DNA of 39,391 nt from assembly GCA_016218925.1 (NCBI GenBank), contig JACRCR010000033.1, forward strand, positions 1 to 39,391, given 5' to 3'. Shown here one piece after another: positions 26,364-34,484 of this stretch. The position numbers and the translations under genes are program-made. Every line of letters starts with the position of its first letter. Position 1 is the stretch's first letter. The notes under the pieces are model-generated. The model had not been told where the DNA came from. It saw only the letters and a program-made list of their open reading frames with translations, and searched no databases. Origin of the DNA: Deltaproteobacteria bacterium. Its GTDB lineage: Bacteria > Desulfobacterota > Binatia > UBA1149 > CAITLU01.

Positions 26364-26391
26364 CGTCTGAGTCTCCTCGGAAGAAACAGCC

Positions 26392-27435
26392 ATGCGTCTA
26401 TCAACCCCGCCCACTAGATCATTGCTTGCAGGCGTCATTGCCGCTCTCGCGCTGCTGACACCGTGCGCTACGCCGACATCCGCCGCGGAGGTCGACGGGT
26501 ACACGCCCGGACGCGGCCTCGCGCTGTTCGAGAACCGCCTCATCATCGGTGGCTACCTCGCGATGAACCTGAGCCTGCTGGATCAGACCCCAGACCGCTT
26601 CGCCCCCGAAGACCTCAGCCTGTTCGTGACCTGGCAGCCAGCCGATCACTTCAAGTTCTTCGGCGAATTCGAAGCCGAGGACGCGGTGGTCCTCGACGGC
26701 AGCGGTCTCCACACCAGCCACGCCGGCGCCAGCCTGGAGCGGCTCTACGCCGAGTGGGAACCCAGCGACGTGCTGCGCCTGCGGCTCGGCAAGATGCTGA
26801 CACCGATCGGCATCTGGAACCTCATCCATGCGGCACCGCTGGTCTGGACAGTGTCGAGGCCTCTGGCAACCATGGATTTCTTCGACACTGGCGTAACCGG
26901 CGCCGTGCTCGACGTCACTGTGCTGCGCGGAGATGACGTGGATCTGGTCGCAACGGCTTTCGGCCAGGCGACCGACCAACTCGACGATACCGGTGCCCCA
27001 CACGCTTTCCGTCGCGCCGCAGGCGGCCGCCTCGAACTCTCGACCACCCAGGGCCCGCGCGCGGGCCTGTCCTACGTGCGTTTCGACGACCGCAACGACG
27101 ACCACTGGGAGAGCACCTTCGGTTGCGACTTCTTCTGGGAGACCGGCCGCTTCGAGCTGAGCGCGGAAGCGTCGGTCAACGATCCCTCCTCGGGCGCAAC
27201 CACTTGGGGCGCCTACACGCAGTTGGTCTACCACCCGCGATGGACGCTGCGCCTGCATCCGGTCGCGCGCATCGAGTACGTCGACCTCGGAACCGTCGAG
27301 CGAACCCCGTTCGTATTCGGCATGGCGTGGAAACCGAGCCTCGGCACTATCGTCAAGATCGAGGGCATCGTCGGCGGCGACGATACGAACCTCGGCGGCG
27401 AAGGCCTGCTGGCATCGCTGGCGGTGCTGTTCTGA
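26392..27435 (+). CDS. Outer-membrane porin-like protein
   Basis: The 347-residue product has a Sec signal peptide (hydrophobic 9-25, cleavage near TSAAE at about 32). The mature part shows alternating amphipathic strands (RLIIGGYLAMNLSLLD, LSLFVTWQPADHFKFFGEFEAE, VLRLRLGKMLTPIGIWN) and ends in Phe (SLAVLF), as outer-membrane barrels do. The LGKMLTPIGIWN segment resembles phosphate-selective-porin-like and related proteins. The role would be passage of a solute to the periplasm. It is the first gene of a four-gene operon, with the binding protein starting 2 bases after the stop. The specific solute is unknown. Confidence 0.8.
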   Translation: MRLSTPPTRSLLAGVIAALALLTPCATPTSAAEVDGYTPGRGLALFENRLIIGGYLAMNLSLLDQTPDRFAPEDLSLFVTWQPADHFKFFGEFEAEDAVVLDGSGLHTSHAGASLERLYAEWEPSDVLRLRLGKMLTPIGIWNLIHAAPLVWTVSRPLATMDFFDTGVTGAVLDVTVLRGDDVDLVATAFGQATDQLDDTGAPHAFRRAAGGRLELSTTQGPRAGLSYVRFDDRNDDHWESTFGCDFFWETGRFELSAEASVNDPSSGATTWGAYTQLVYHPRWTLRLHPVARIEYVDLGTVERTPFVFGMAWKPSLGTIVKIEGIVGGDDTNLGGEGLLASLAVLF

Positions 27436-27437
27436 CC

Positions 27438-27923
27438 ATGAAGCGGCACGAAGCACTCTCGGTCTTCGTTGCCGCACTGATGTGGGTCGCTGCAGCGGCC
27501 GAACCGCCACGCGCAGGCGCGGACGAGAGGCACGATTCCGCCTCTTGGGTCGTGGTCGTGCCGCCCTCCAACCCGGTCCGCGTACTGAAGCGGTCGGAAC
27601 TCGACCGCATCTATCGCCGCACCACCAGGTACTGGAACACCTCCGAGGCCGCCCAACCGGCGTTGCCCATCCTGCCGATCAATCTTCCGCCGGGAAACGT
27701 GCTGCGCAACGACTTCGCGCGCAACGTCCTGCGCGCCGACGACGAATCGCTGGCGACCTTCTGGAATAGAGAATACTTCCAGGGCGTGCTGCCGCCACTG
27801 GTGCTCCAGTCGCCGGCCGCGGTGCGCGCTTACGTCGCGGCGACACCGGGTGCGATCGGGTATCTGCCGGCCGCCCTCGTCGATCCTTCGGTCGCGGTCG
27901 TCCGAGTGGAAGAGGGCGACTGA
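27438..27923 (+). CDS. Small PstS-like periplasmic binding protein
   Basis: The 161-residue protein has an N-terminal signal peptide (LSVFVAALMWVAAAA). Its single-domain remainder resembles one lobe of phosphate-binding (PstS-like) proteins: VLKRSELDRIYRRTTRYW, PINLPPGNVLRNDFARNVL, SLATFWNREYFQG and the AYVAATPGAIGYLP ending. It is about half the length of a transport PstS, and no pst permease is nearby, so a sensing role with the following membrane kinase is more likely than transport. It starts 2 bases after the porin stop and ends 7 bases before the kinase start. The ligand, phosphate or another oxyanion, is inferred. Confidence 0.8.
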   Translation: MKRHEALSVFVAALMWVAAAAEPPRAGADERHDSASWVVVVPPSNPVRVLKRSELDRIYRRTTRYWNTSEAAQPALPILPINLPPGNVLRNDFARNVLRADDESLATFWNREYFQGVLPPLVLQSPAAVRAYVAATPGAIGYLPAALVDPSVAVVRVEEGD

Positions 27924-27930
27924 GGCAGCC

Positions 27931-29823
27931 GTGGCGACGACGAAGAAATCGGAAGCCGCGCCCAGCATCCGGCGCGGAGTGTCGATCCGAGCCAAGTTGC
28001 TCCTCTACGCCAGCCTGGTGCTGATCGGACCGATGCTGTTCTACGGTGTCGTCGCCTTCGTGACCGCGCGCGAAGCACTGCTGCCGGCGATTCACGAACA
28101 GCTCGCCGACGACGCCGTCACCGTAAAGGGCGGCGTCGAAGAACTGCTGACCGCGCACTACCTCAACGTCCGAACCTGGGCACACCTCGCGATCATGCGC
28201 GAGTTGGTAGTGCGTGACATCGACAAGACCATCTCGCGCTTTCTCGAGTCCGTGCGCGAGGACTACGGCATCTACCTCGACGTCGTCGTCCTCGACTCCG
28301 ATGGAGTATGCCGGGCTTCCAGCTCCGCTGGCGATCTTGGCAGCGATCTGCGTGACGCGTTGTCGTCTGGAACCCACAAGTTGTCCGCGACGGCGCGCCA
28401 ACTTCCTCACGTCGCGTGGTCGAGCAAACACCAGACTTGGTACATCAAGATGGCCGCGCCGATTCCGGATCCCGACAGGCCCGGGCGCTACCTCGGAGTG
28501 CTGGTTGCGCTGCTCGACCGCAGCGTGCTCGATGACGTGGTGATCCCCAAGCCAGGACACCGGCACGTTGAGCTTCGCCTCGTTGACGAAGACGGCCACG
28601 TCATGGCCGGGCCGGGAGTGGAACAGGCTACCGCGCAGAGCCTCGAAGCCTGGGGGTTGCACGAAACGCAGCCGGGCCAGCTCCTCGGTCGCGACTCCGA
28701 GCGAGGACGCGCGCCGCGGCTGCGAAGGGGCATCGACTCGACCGGGCGCGAACTTCTCGTCGCCGAAGCGGCGATGGGCGCCCACGGCGCGCTTCCCGAT
28801 CTGGGATGGAAATTGAGCGCGTCCGTCCCGACTTCCGTCGCGCTCGCCCCGGTCACGTCGGTGCGCAAACGTGTCCTGCTGTCCGGGTCGGTACTGATCT
28901 GCCTGGGAGTACTGGCGGCCTGGCTGCTGGCCTCACGCATCTCCAGACCGGTCAAGGACCTCACCGCAATCGCCAAGCGCATCGCCGACACCGGCCTGCT
29001 CGAGAGCGTGCCCAACCCGGTCTCGCGTGACGAGATCGGAGAACTGACGCTGGCTTTCCAGAAGATGGTTGCCGCCGTAGCTGCAGCCAACGAGGAACTC
29101 GTGCAGTCTTCCAAACTCGCCTTCCTCGGCGAGCTCGCCGCCGGCATCGCGCACGAAATCCGTACCCCGCTCGGCATCATCAAGAACGCAGCGCAATTGC
29201 TCGAACGGCGCGCCGGCGCCACCGACGACGGCCAGGCGGGAGAATGGGCGGTGTTCATCCGCGAAGAGACCGACCGTCTGAACGGAGTCGTGACCGCACT
29301 GCTCGATCTGGCGCGGCCGGCGCCTCCGGACAAGGGGCCGGTCGACCTCGGCGCGGTGCTGCGCCGCGCCGCTCACTTCCTCGCGTCCGAGGCCCAGAGT
29401 CGAGGCGTGGACATCGAGTGCACGACGGCCCCGGATCTGCCCGACGTCGTCTGCGACTCCAGGCAGATCTATCAGGTGTGCCTGAACCTGTTGATGAACG
29501 CGCTGCAGGCATGCAGCCGCGGCGGCCACGTGAAGGCCGCGACTCGCGGCGGCCGCATCACGGCCTCGACCCGCTGCGACGGCTCAACCGTCGAGATCGT
29601 CGTCCGCGACGACGGGAGCGGAATCCCCGAAGAACTGCTCGAGAGGCTCTTCGAGCCGTTCGCCACCAAGCGCGAAGGTGGAATCGGGCTGGGTCTCGCC
29701 ATCGTCCGGCGCATCGTCGCCAGTCATGGCGGGCGCGTCGAAGCCCGTAACCTGCCCGAGCGCGGCGCCGAATTCACTGTAACACTACCGATCGGAATCG
29801 AAGGAAACCCCGATGAAACGTGA
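27931..29823 (+). CDS. Membrane sensor histidine kinase with periplasmic domain
   Basis: The 630-residue kinase has transmembrane helix 1 (about 22-46), a large periplasmic sensor region of about 265 residues with a Cache-like pattern (AIHEQLADDAVTVKGGVEELL, DYGIYLDVVVLDSDGVCRAS), helix 2 (about 314-335) and a HAMP domain. HisKA follows with His408 in GIAHEIRTPLGIIKNAAQLL, then HATPase_c with LLMNALQAC, DDGSGIPEELLERLFEPFATKREGGIGLGLAIVRRI. The NtrB-type catalytic half fits control of a sigma-54 regulator. GTG 27931 has GAGG upstream. The binding-protein gene lies just before it and the regulator gene overlaps its 3' end by 11 bases. Confidence 0.92.
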   Translation: MATTKKSEAAPSIRRGVSIRAKLLLYASLVLIGPMLFYGVVAFVTAREALLPAIHEQLADDAVTVKGGVEELLTAHYLNVRTWAHLAIMRELVVRDIDKTISRFLESVREDYGIYLDVVVLDSDGVCRASSSAGDLGSDLRDALSSGTHKLSATARQLPHVAWSSKHQTWYIKMAAPIPDPDRPGRYLGVLVALLDRSVLDDVVIPKPGHRHVELRLVDEDGHVMAGPGVEQATAQSLEAWGLHETQPGQLLGRDSERGRAPRLRRGIDSTGRELLVAEAAMGAHGALPDLGWKLSASVPTSVALAPVTSVRKRVLLSGSVLICLGVLAAWLLASRISRPVKDLTAIAKRIADTGLLESVPNPVSRDEIGELTLAFQKMVAAVAAANEELVQSSKLAFLGELAAGIAHEIRTPLGIIKNAAQLLERRAGATDDGQAGEWAVFIREETDRLNGVVTALLDLARPAPPDKGPVDLGAVLRRAAHFLASEAQSRGVDIECTTAPDLPDVVCDSRQIYQVCLNLLMNALQACSRGGHVKAATRGGRITASTRCDGSTVEIVVRDDGSGIPEELLERLFEPFATKREGGIGLGLAIVRRIVASHGGRVEARNLPERGAEFTVTLPIGIEGNPDET

Positions 29824-31189
29824 AAGCACCATTCTGGTCGTCGACGACGAGACCAAGATTCGCCGCTTGCTGGAAACCTCGCTGGTACAGAGGGGCTACG
29901 TCGTCATCACGGCCGGCGACGGCGAGGAAGCGTGCAGCAAGCTCGACGCGTCGATCGACCTCGTCGTCACCGACCTGAAGATGCCGAACAAGGACGGCCT
30001 GGAGGTGCTGGCCGAAGCGCGCCGGCGCGGGCTCAACATGCCGGTGATCGTGATGACGGCTTACGGCACCGTCGACTCTGCCGTGCAAGCCATGCGCGGG
30101 GGTGCTTTCGACTACATCACGAAGCCGTTCGATCTGGACGCACTCGAGATGGTGGTCGCTCGCGCCTTGCAGTTCGACGCGCTGGCCTCGGTCAACCGCT
30201 TCCTGCGCGAGAGCGAAGAGCGCGGCATCGAGGACATGGTCGGGCGCTCCGAGCAGATGAAGCAACTCTTCAACGAGATCCGGCAGGTCGCTCCGGCGCG
30301 TGCCGCCGTGCTGGTGGTGGGCGAAACCGGAACCGGCAAGGAGCGCGTCGCGCGCGCCATTCACGCGCTGAGCGATCGCCGCGAGGAACTCTTCGTCCCG
30401 ATCAACTGCGCCGCCATTCCGCTCGAGTTGCTCGAGAGCGAACTCTTCGGGCACACCCGCGGGGCTTTCACCGGCGCCACCGACAACCGCGTAGGCAAGT
30501 TCGAGCTGGCTTCGGGCGGTACGCTGTTCCTCGACGAGATCGGCGATATGCCGCTACCGCTGCAGGCCAAGATCCTTCGCATTCTGGAAGAAGGCGTCAT
30601 CGAGCGCATCGGCAGCAACCGCTCGATCCGCGTCGACACGCGCGTGGTGTCGGCGACCCACCGTCGCCTCGAGGACGCGATCCGCGCCGGAACTTTCCGC
30701 GAGGACCTCTACTACCGCCTGAACGTCCTGCAACTGCGCGTCCCTGCCGTGCGAGATCGAGCCGGCGACGTACCGCTACTGGCCGCACACTTCCTCGAGA
30801 CCTCGGCGCGGCAGATGGATCGTCCGCCGCTCAAACTCGATCGCGACGCGCTGGAGTTGCTCGAGGCCTACTCGTGGCCCGGCAACGTGCGCGAACTGCG
30901 CAACGTGTGCGAGCGCCTCTCGGTACTGTGCCGCGGCGATCGCGTCGACGTAGCGATGGTCTCTCACCTGCTCGACCTGCCGGAGCCGACTCCGGCCTCG
31001 GCTGCCGGCAAAGGTCCTGCGCCGACCACGCTGGCCGCAGCGGTGGCCAAGGCCGAGATCGAGGCCATCGAATCGGCGCTGGCCCGCAGCGGCGGCAACA
31101 AGGCCAAGGCCGCGCGGTTGCTGGCGGTGAGCGAGCGCAACCTCTGGTACAAGATCAAGAAGCACGACATCGCGACCGCGGACGACTGA
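29813..31189 (+). CDS. NtrC-family sigma-54 response regulator
   Basis: The 458-residue activator has a receiver (Asp54 in VVTDLKMPNKDG), an AAA+ domain with GETGTGKE, the sigma-54 contact loop GAFTGA (217-222), GGTLFLDEI and FREDLYYRL. A C-terminal Fis-type helix-turn-helix (GGNKAKAARLLAVSERNLWYKI) follows. The ATG overlaps the kinase stop by 11 bases, with AAGGAA upstream. As the last gene of an operon that begins with a sigma-54 promoter and tandem upstream dyads, it most likely activates its own operon; that is inference. It is distinct from the activator at 23.8 kb and lacks that protein's long pre-helix linker. Confidence 0.94.
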   Translation: MKRESTILVVDDETKIRRLLETSLVQRGYVVITAGDGEEACSKLDASIDLVVTDLKMPNKDGLEVLAEARRRGLNMPVIVMTAYGTVDSAVQAMRGGAFDYITKPFDLDALEMVVARALQFDALASVNRFLRESEERGIEDMVGRSEQMKQLFNEIRQVAPARAAVLVVGETGTGKERVARAIHALSDRREELFVPINCAAIPLELLESELFGHTRGAFTGATDNRVGKFELASGGTLFLDEIGDMPLPLQAKILRILEEGVIERIGSNRSIRVDTRVVSATHRRLEDAIRAGTFREDLYYRLNVLQLRVPAVRDRAGDVPLLAAHFLETSARQMDRPPLKLDRDALELLEAYSWPGNVRELRNVCERLSVLCRGDRVDVAMVSHLLDLPEPTPASAAGKGPAPTTLAAAVAKAEIEAIESALARSGGNKAKAARLLAVSERNLWYKIKKHDIATADD

Positions 31190-31281
31190 GCACGGCCGGA
31201 GCGTCAGCGCCGCGGGGAAGGAGCCGGTCGTAGCTCTGCAGGCCACACGGATGGATCGTCGCAGGGATCGATGCGCAGCCG

Positions 31282-31455
31282 CTACCCGGTTGCCGTCAGC
31301 ATCTCTTCACTGTTGCAGTCCAGTGCCAGCGCCCCCGCGAGACCTCCCGATCCCGATCCCGAGCCCGAGCCCGAGCCGATGACGATGGCGTCGTAGTCGA
31401 GCGTGGGTCCCTCCCCAGCGAAATCCCTTGCGAGGCGCCGGGACGCGGCCCCCAC
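31282..31455 (-). pseudogene. Remnant of a FAD/NAD(P)-binding oxidoreductase N-terminus
   Basis: This 57-codon frame starts 6 bases beyond the dnaB stop, in the same frame. It contains LDYDAIVIGSG followed by extra Gly-Ser pairs and then GGLAGALAL. Removing the extra pairs leaves DYDAIVIGSG-x-GGL-x-x-A-x-x-LA, the dinucleotide-binding start of phytoene-desaturase-like and other FAD oxidoreductases. The rest of the enzyme is missing: after ALAL the frame runs into unrelated residues and a TAG. The Gly-Ser stretch comes from a hexanucleotide repeat (31346-31377). I read it as a decayed gene fragment; an expressed short peptide is possible, but no ribosome-binding site is evident. Confidence 0.55.
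31346..31377. repeat. Hexanucleotide tandem repeat (CCCGAT/CCCGAG)
   Basis: About five units of a 6-base repeat, CCCGAT twice then CCCGAG three times. On the minus strand it encodes alternating Gly-Ser within the flavoprotein remnant, inside its glycine-rich nucleotide-binding loop. Confidence 0.85.
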
Positions 31456-31461
31456 GCCGAT

Positions 31462-32844
31462 TCAGTAGCTATCGTCGCCGCCCGCGGCGAACGGCGGTGC
31501 ATCCTCTCGCGAAGTGAAGTTGCGAAAGCGCGCGAACGCCTTGTCGAACATCAGCCGCACCGTTCCGGTGGGGCCGTTGCGCTGCTTGGCGATGATGATC
31601 TCGGCCACTCCGGGCTCCGGCGTGTCGGAATTGTACTGCTCGTCGCGGTAGAGGAACACGATCACGTCGGCGTCCTGCTCGAGTGCGCCCGACTCGCGAA
31701 GGTCGGCCATGCCGGGGCGCTTGTCCGAGCGCAGTTCTACCTGACGGTTGAGCTGCGACAGCGCGATTATCGGAACGCCGAGTTCCTTCGCGAGCGCCTT
31801 CAAGGACCGCGAGATCGCCGAAATCTCCTGCTCACGGCTATCCTCGCCCACGCCGCGCATCAGTTGCAGGTAGTCGACGATTATCAGTCCGAGGTTGGCC
31901 TGCGGGTCGTGTCTCAGTCGCCGCGCCTTGGCGCGCAGCTCGATCACGGTCTGCGCGGCCGCGTCGTCGATGTAGATCGGCGCGCTGCCGAGCTTGCCGG
32001 CGGTGAGCGCGAGCTTCTTGATGTCGCGGTCGCGCAGATGGCCGGTGCGCACGCGCGAGTTGTCGATCTCAGCCTGCGAACACAGCATACGCATGACCAC
32101 CTGGTCGGTGGACATTTCCATCGAGAACACCGCCACACCGATGTTGCATTCGCACGCGGCGTACTCGGCGATGTTGAGCGAGAACGCCGTCTTTCCCATG
32201 CTCGGGCGTCCGGCCACGATGATCAGATCGGAGGGCTGGAAGCCGGCGGTCATGCGGTCGAGGTCGTAGAACCCGGTTGGCACGCCGGTCACTTCCTGCT
32301 TCTTCTCGAAGAGCTGCTCGATGCGCGCCACGGTACCGCTGATCAGCGTGTCGATGCGTTTGAGCGCGGTGTGGGTGCTCTCCGCCGACAGTTCGAAGAT
32401 CGCCGTCTCGGCGCGATCCAGGAACTCGCGCGTGGATCCGCGCGACTCGTAGGCGCCGGCCAGAATGTCCGACGAAGTGCGGATCAGCCGGCGCAGCATC
32501 GACTTGTCGTGGATGATGCGCGCGTAGTGTTCGATGTTGGCGGCGGAAACGACCTTCTCCGCGATCTCGATCAGATAAGCCGATCCGCCCACCCGCTGCA
32601 GTTCGCCGCTCTGCTTGAGGCGATCGGTCACCGTAATGGCATCGATCGGTCTGGCCTGCTCGGTGAGTTGGATCATCGCCGCGAAGATGCGCGCGTGGCG
32701 CTCGACGTAGAAGTCGCCGGCAGTGACGATGTCGGCGATCTTGTCGAAGGCCTCGGTGTCGATCAGGATGCCGCCGATCACCGACTCCTCGGCTTCGATG
32801 CTGTGGGGCGGGATCCGCGTGAAGGCTGCGCGCTGTTCGTCCAT
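31462..32844 (-). CDS. dnaB: Replicative DNA helicase DnaB
   Basis: DnaB unwinds DNA at the replication fork as a hexamer. The 460-residue protein has the N-terminal domain (PPHSIEAEESVIGGILID, about 12-30) and the linker. The RecA-like domain has Walker A GRPSMGKT (212-219), Walker B LIIVDYLQLM, ALSQLNRQVELRSDKRP and DLRESGALEQDADVIVFLYRDE. No intein or insertion is seen and the length is normal. ATG 32844 gives MDEQRAAFTRIPPHS, matching the family; the frame is open far upstream without conservation. It is the last intact gene of a leftward block that includes the mutase and thiolase genes. Confidence 0.97.
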   Translation of the reverse strand: MDEQRAAFTRIPPHSIEAEESVIGGILIDTEAFDKIADIVTAGDFYVERHARIFAAMIQLTEQARPIDAITVTDRLKQSGELQRVGGSAYLIEIAEKVVSAANIEHYARIIHDKSMLRRLIRTSSDILAGAYESRGSTREFLDRAETAIFELSAESTHTALKRIDTLISGTVARIEQLFEKKQEVTGVPTGFYDLDRMTAGFQPSDLIIVAGRPSMGKTAFSLNIAEYAACECNIGVAVFSMEMSTDQVVMRMLCSQAEIDNSRVRTGHLRDRDIKKLALTAGKLGSAPIYIDDAAAQTVIELRAKARRLRHDPQANLGLIIVDYLQLMRGVGEDSREQEISAISRSLKALAKELGVPIIALSQLNRQVELRSDKRPGMADLRESGALEQDADVIVFLYRDEQYNSDTPEPGVAEIIIAKQRNGPTGTVRLMFDKAFARFRNFTSREDAPPFAAGGDDSY

Positions 32845-32950
32845 GAGGGCGCCGATTGTGCGGCGGGGCGCTCGCCGATCCAACAAGAGCGGGCGCCTTC
32901 CTGCACCATTGTCCACCCCGCCGGTCACTGCCGGCGAGCGACCGGGCGAT

Positions 32951-33721
32951 TCATGACATCGGTAGAATGTTCGCGTCCGGCGCGCCCTGCACCGCCGCAC
33001 CCAGGGTGTGCAGGGCGCGGGGAATCCGCGGGCCGTACCAGGCCAGGTCCTTGCCGTCAACCAGCACGAAGCGGGCGCGCAGCCCGGCCTCGAGCAGTTC
33101 GTCGGCGTGGAAGGAATCGAAGGCGTAGGGCTCGTCGGGCAGCACCACCAATTCTGGCGCGGCCTCGCGCAGTTCGTCGAGTGTGATCTGGAAGAAGTCC
33201 GGGCCCGATCTGTCGCCGAACACGTTGTGGCAGCCCGCACGGGCGAGCATGTCGCCGATGTAAGTCGCGCGGCGAAAGGTCATGTACGGGCGGCGCCAGA
33301 TCGGGCAGAAGGTCGCCAGCGACCGGCCACGCAGCCGCAGCGCGGCCTCCGCCACGGCCGCGTGGCAGTGCTGCCCGAGCACCTCGCCGGCCTCGGCGGC
33401 GCCGCAGACCCGGCCGAGTTCCGCGAGCATGTCGGCTGCCTCTGGCACCGTCCGCGGGTGGGTGACGTGCAGCCGCAGCCCGGCCGCCTCCAGAGCCAGG
33501 CAGTCCTCCAGACGGTTCTCCTCCCGGTTGACCACGACCATCTCCGGGCGCAGCCGCACGATGCCGGCGACGTCGGGGTTCTTGGTGCCGCCGACCTCCT
33601 GGATCGCCTCGACCACGCCGTGCGGCTCGGTGCAGTAGCGCGTGCGGCCGACCAGCGACTCGAGCAGACCGAAATCGATCAGCGCTTCGGTCAGACTCGG
33701 CACCAACGAGACGATTCTCAC
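32951..33721 (-). CDS. Cobalamin-binding-type protein without signal peptide (BtuF-like fold)
   Basis: The 256-residue protein has the helical-backbone metal receptor fold of BtuF and siderophore-binding proteins. It shows RIVSLVPSLTEALIDFGLLESLVGRTRYC at the start, VGGTKNPDVAGIVRLRPEMVVVNREENR in the first lobe, and the second lobe TYIGDMLARAGCHNVFGDRSG and LVVLPDEPYAF. With GTG 33721 it begins directly at the first strand, so there is no signal peptide and it should be cytoplasmic. The frame extends upstream to 33859, but that part is Pro/Ala-rich and not signal-like. It lies between a HAD phosphatase gene and dnaB, about 2.4 kb downstream of the B12-dependent mutase genes. Its ligand is inferred. 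Confidence 0.82.
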   Translation of the reverse strand: MRIVSLVPSLTEALIDFGLLESLVGRTRYCTEPHGVVEAIQEVGGTKNPDVAGIVRLRPEMVVVNREENRLEDCLALEAAGLRLHVTHPRTVPEAADMLAELGRVCGAAEAGEVLGQHCHAAVAEAALRLRGRSLATFCPIWRRPYMTFRRATYIGDMLARAGCHNVFGDRSGPDFFQITLDELREAAPELVVLPDEPYAFDSFHADELLEAGLRARFVLVDGKDLAWYGPRIPRALHTLGAAVQGAPDANILPMS

Positions 33722-33806
33722 GCGCCGAACGCTCCGCGTCGCGAGCGGCGCGCCCACGGTGCAGGCGCGCCTTGGCCCGCCAGCCCCTGGGGGCGACGGC
33801 GCGGCA

Positions 33807-34472
33807 TCATTCCAGGATCCCCCAGCCTCGCTGCCGGGCCTGGCGGCGAAGCCGCGCATCGGGCCTCACCACGCGCGGCTCGCCAACGCGAAGCAACATC
33901 GGCAGGTCGCTGATCGAATCGCTGTAGAAGTAGCTACGGTCCAGATCCAGCCCGTGCGCGCGCGCAAACATCTCGGCGCGGGCGATCTTGCCGCTACCGT
34001 AGCACAGCGGCAGATGCGCACCGCCGGTGAAGATTCCGTCCTTTATCTCGAGTTCGGTGGCGATCACGTGTTCGATACCGAGATCGGCGGCCAGCAGATC
34101 GCTCACGTAGCGGGTGCCCGCCGTCAACAGCGCCACCGTGTGGCCCTGTCCCACGTGCCCGCGAAGCAGCGCTACGACGCTGTCACTCACCTGCGCGCGA
34201 ACGTCGGCCTCGTACCACTGCCGGCAGTGTTCGAGAACCTCACTCTCGGGACGCCCGCGCAGGAAACGCCCCGCGACCTCGCCGAGACGCTTCATGCTGA
34301 GAAAACCGATACGGTAGGTCAGGGCCAGCCACAGGAAGCGCAGGTGATCGCCGCGCGAGAGCAGGCCGCGCCGGCGAAGGTCGGCGACGTAGAGGCTGCC
34401 CGAGTGGACGCGAAGCAAGGTGCCGTCAACGTCGAAGAACGCCGCGACGGCACCTTGCCCGGAGTCGGTCAC
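33807..34472 (-). CDS. HAD-IB family phosphatase
   Basis: The 221-residue protein is a SerB-like HAD-IB hydrolase. Motif 1 is AFFDVDGTLL (Asp14 nucleophile, Asp16), motif 2 is ALLTAGTRY, and motifs 3 and 4 are SGKIARAEMF and YFYSDSISDLPML. The helical cap (HLRFLWLALTYRIGFLSMKRLGEVAGRFLRG) is hydrophobic, as in TIGR01490-type members, some of which act on phospholipid-related or polyphosphorylated substrates. The substrate is not known. GTG 34472 starts 12 bases after the thiolase stop, so it is probably in the same transcript. Confidence 0.87.
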   Translation of the reverse strand: MTDSGQGAVAAFFDVDGTLLRVHSGSLYVADLRRRGLLSRGDHLRFLWLALTYRIGFLSMKRLGEVAGRFLRGRPESEVLEHCRQWYEADVRAQVSDSVVALLRGHVGQGHTVALLTAGTRYVSDLLAADLGIEHVIATELEIKDGIFTGGAHLPLCYGSGKIARAEMFARAHGLDLDRSYFYSDSISDLPMLLRVGEPRVVRPDARLRRQARQRGWGILE

Positions 34473-34484
34473 GCAAGAACCGGG

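Larger units (their letters stand above)
25980..26391. other. Regulatory intergenic region upstream of the porin operon
   Basis: This 412-base stretch has no credible gene but is dense in signals. In order it holds two tandem dyads (26005-26022 and 26026-26043), a sigma-54 -24/-12 element (26107-26122), a 20-bp palindrome (26219-26238) and a 15-bp inverted repeat around TATACT (26325-26363). All are listed separately. Confidence 0.6.

Noticed and set aside
27850-27930. N-terminal extension of the sensor kinase into the binding-protein gene
   Set aside because: It would overlap the preceding gene in another frame; GTG 27931 with GAGG upstream is better.
31271-31396. 41-codon plus-strand ORF with a Pro-Asp/Glu repeat
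   Set aside because: It is the complement of the Gly-Ser repeat in the flavoprotein remnant and lacks a ribosome-binding site.
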